Assembly: GCA_947311745.1 (NCBI GenBank)
Contig: CAMZLT010000157.1
Coordinates: 1 to 5,687 of the forward strand
Length of the DNA: 5,687 bases
Source: an uncultured Flavobacteriaceae bacterium
GTDB lineage: Bacteria; Bacteroidota; Bacteroidia; Flavobacteriales; Flavobacteriaceae
Direction of reading: 5' to 3'
Under the pieces are notes generated by a model. That model worked only from the letters and a program-made list of their open reading frames with translations. It searched no databases and was not told the origin of the DNA. A program made the position numbers and the translations under genes. Below are positions 5,267 to 5,687 of this stretch, one piece after another. How positions within the stretch are numbered: the first letter of the stretch is position 1; the number at the start of each line of letters is the position of its first letter.

Positions 5267-5687
5267 TATAATTTAATTTCTTTATAACCATTTGGAATTT
5301 TAAACGGAAAACTCAATTTTTCATTAAAGATAACTTTTCGATATGTAATATCTACGGTGTTTTCAGAATTTTTTTCTATTGCCTTAACAAAAATGTTTTT
5401 AGGAAAATAAACTCCTTCTATTTTTTCATAATCGGAATACTTTATAGTTAGTATTTTACTTTCTTGCTCTTGAGTAATTTCTTGTTTTTCTAATTTAAAA
5501 ATCGAAGCATCTAATTGAAATAAAATATCAAAAAGTTTATTTTTCTTTTTTGGAGTAAATATAAAACTGTTTTCTTTTGGTTGTACGTTAAAATTTTTAG
5601 TGTCTAATTTATAAATTGCTTGACCTAACAATATATTTTGTATTTGATTAAACGTTACTTCTGTACCTAAAAAATTACTTAAAAGTG
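5266..5687 (-). CDS. DUF4292 family protein, C-terminal part (5' end beyond window)
   Basis: The reading frame is open from the right edge to the TAA at 5268-5266, giving 139 complete codons with the start outside the window. The visible part begins LLSNFLGTEVTFNQIQNILL and continues as a beta-rich, Lys/Asn-rich sequence ending GYKEIKL. The F-N-x-x-Q-N-x-L-L-G segment, the lack of any other domain, and the position directly before an EnvC-like gene fit DUF4292. Members are usually N-terminal lipoproteins with a LolA/LolB-like beta fold and no established activity. A TTG at 5631-5629 could be mistaken for a start, but the conserved-looking residues before it argue that it is an internal leucine. 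The one-base overlap with the EnvC-like gene suggests a shared mRNA and a related role in the cell envelope. The family call rests on motif memory and neighbourhood. Confidence 0.75.
   Translation of the reverse strand, partial: LLSNFLGTEVTFNQIQNILLGQAIYKLDTKNFNVQPKENSFIFTPKKKNKLFDILFQLDASIFKLEKQEITQEQESKILTIKYSDYEKIEGVYFPKNIFVKAIEKNSENTVDITYRKVIFNEKLSFPFKIPNGYKEIKL

Noticed and set aside
4428..5276. Plus-strand open frames (4428-4658 and 4944-5276) with hydrophobic, Cys-rich products
   Set aside because: Both are antisense shadows of the Lys/Glu-rich coiled coil of the EnvC-like protein.
5629..5631. TTG as the start codon of the DUF4292 gene
   Set aside because: The frame stays open to the window edge and the upstream codons (LLSNFLGTEVTFNQIQNI) look like family sequence, so the gene is 5'-truncated by the window and does not start here.
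1..5687. Mobile element, CRISPR, toxin-antitoxin or defence system
   Set aside because: No transposase-like frame, terminal inverted repeats with target duplication, spaced direct repeats or known defence motifs were seen. The tRNA 3' end is not repeated nearby, so there is no sign of an integrated island.

Overview
The window looks like ordinary chromosomal DNA from a member of the Bacteroidota, most likely a marine-type Flavobacteriaceae. The base composition is strongly AT-rich, start codons lack Shine-Dalgarno sequences, and several upstream regions carry the Bacteroidota promoter -7 motif TAnnTTTG. Signal peptides end in the flavobacterial form ...FS|Q or ...FG|Q, and the proteins (PD40-CRD-OmpA, DUF4292 next to an EnvC-like protein) are typical of the group. 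The genus cannot be fixed from this sequence.

Layout, left to right. (1) 1-105, minus: the first 35 codons of a secreted protein that begins like a carboxypeptidase-regulatory-like domain, cut by the window edge. (2) 106-280: a candidate promoter for that gene and a 13-bp-stem terminator for the next one. (3) 281-1672, minus: a complete M20 family metallodipeptidase with all metal ligands present. (4) 1673-2014: a compact regulatory and RNA region holding a divergent promoter pair, a tRNA-Leu(UAG) on the plus strand with its own terminator, and a perfect 26-bp hairpin ending the next minus-strand gene. (5) 2015-3946, minus: a secreted PD40 / tandem CRD / OmpA C-terminal envelope protein. (6) 4034-5266, minus: a secreted EnvC-like coiled-coil protein whose LytM (M23) domain has lost its catalytic residues. 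(7) 5266-5687, minus: the C-terminal part of a DUF4292 (LolA/LolB-like) protein that overlaps the EnvC start by one base and runs off the right edge.

How the genes fit together. The right half is an envelope-maintenance neighbourhood. DUF4292 and the EnvC-like protein are translationally coupled and probably co-transcribed. The PD40-OmpA protein, 87 bp downstream, is predicted to anchor to peptidoglycan and may be transcribed both by read-through and from its own promoter. The left half holds a housekeeping dipeptidase and a tRNA gene driven by back-to-back promoters. I found no mobile elements, CRISPR arrays, toxin-antitoxin or defence genes, and no clear sign of an undescribed system. The most notable points are the cysteine-paired tandem repeat in the OmpA protein, the fully degenerate LytM site and the compact divergent promoter/terminator arrangement around the tRNA.
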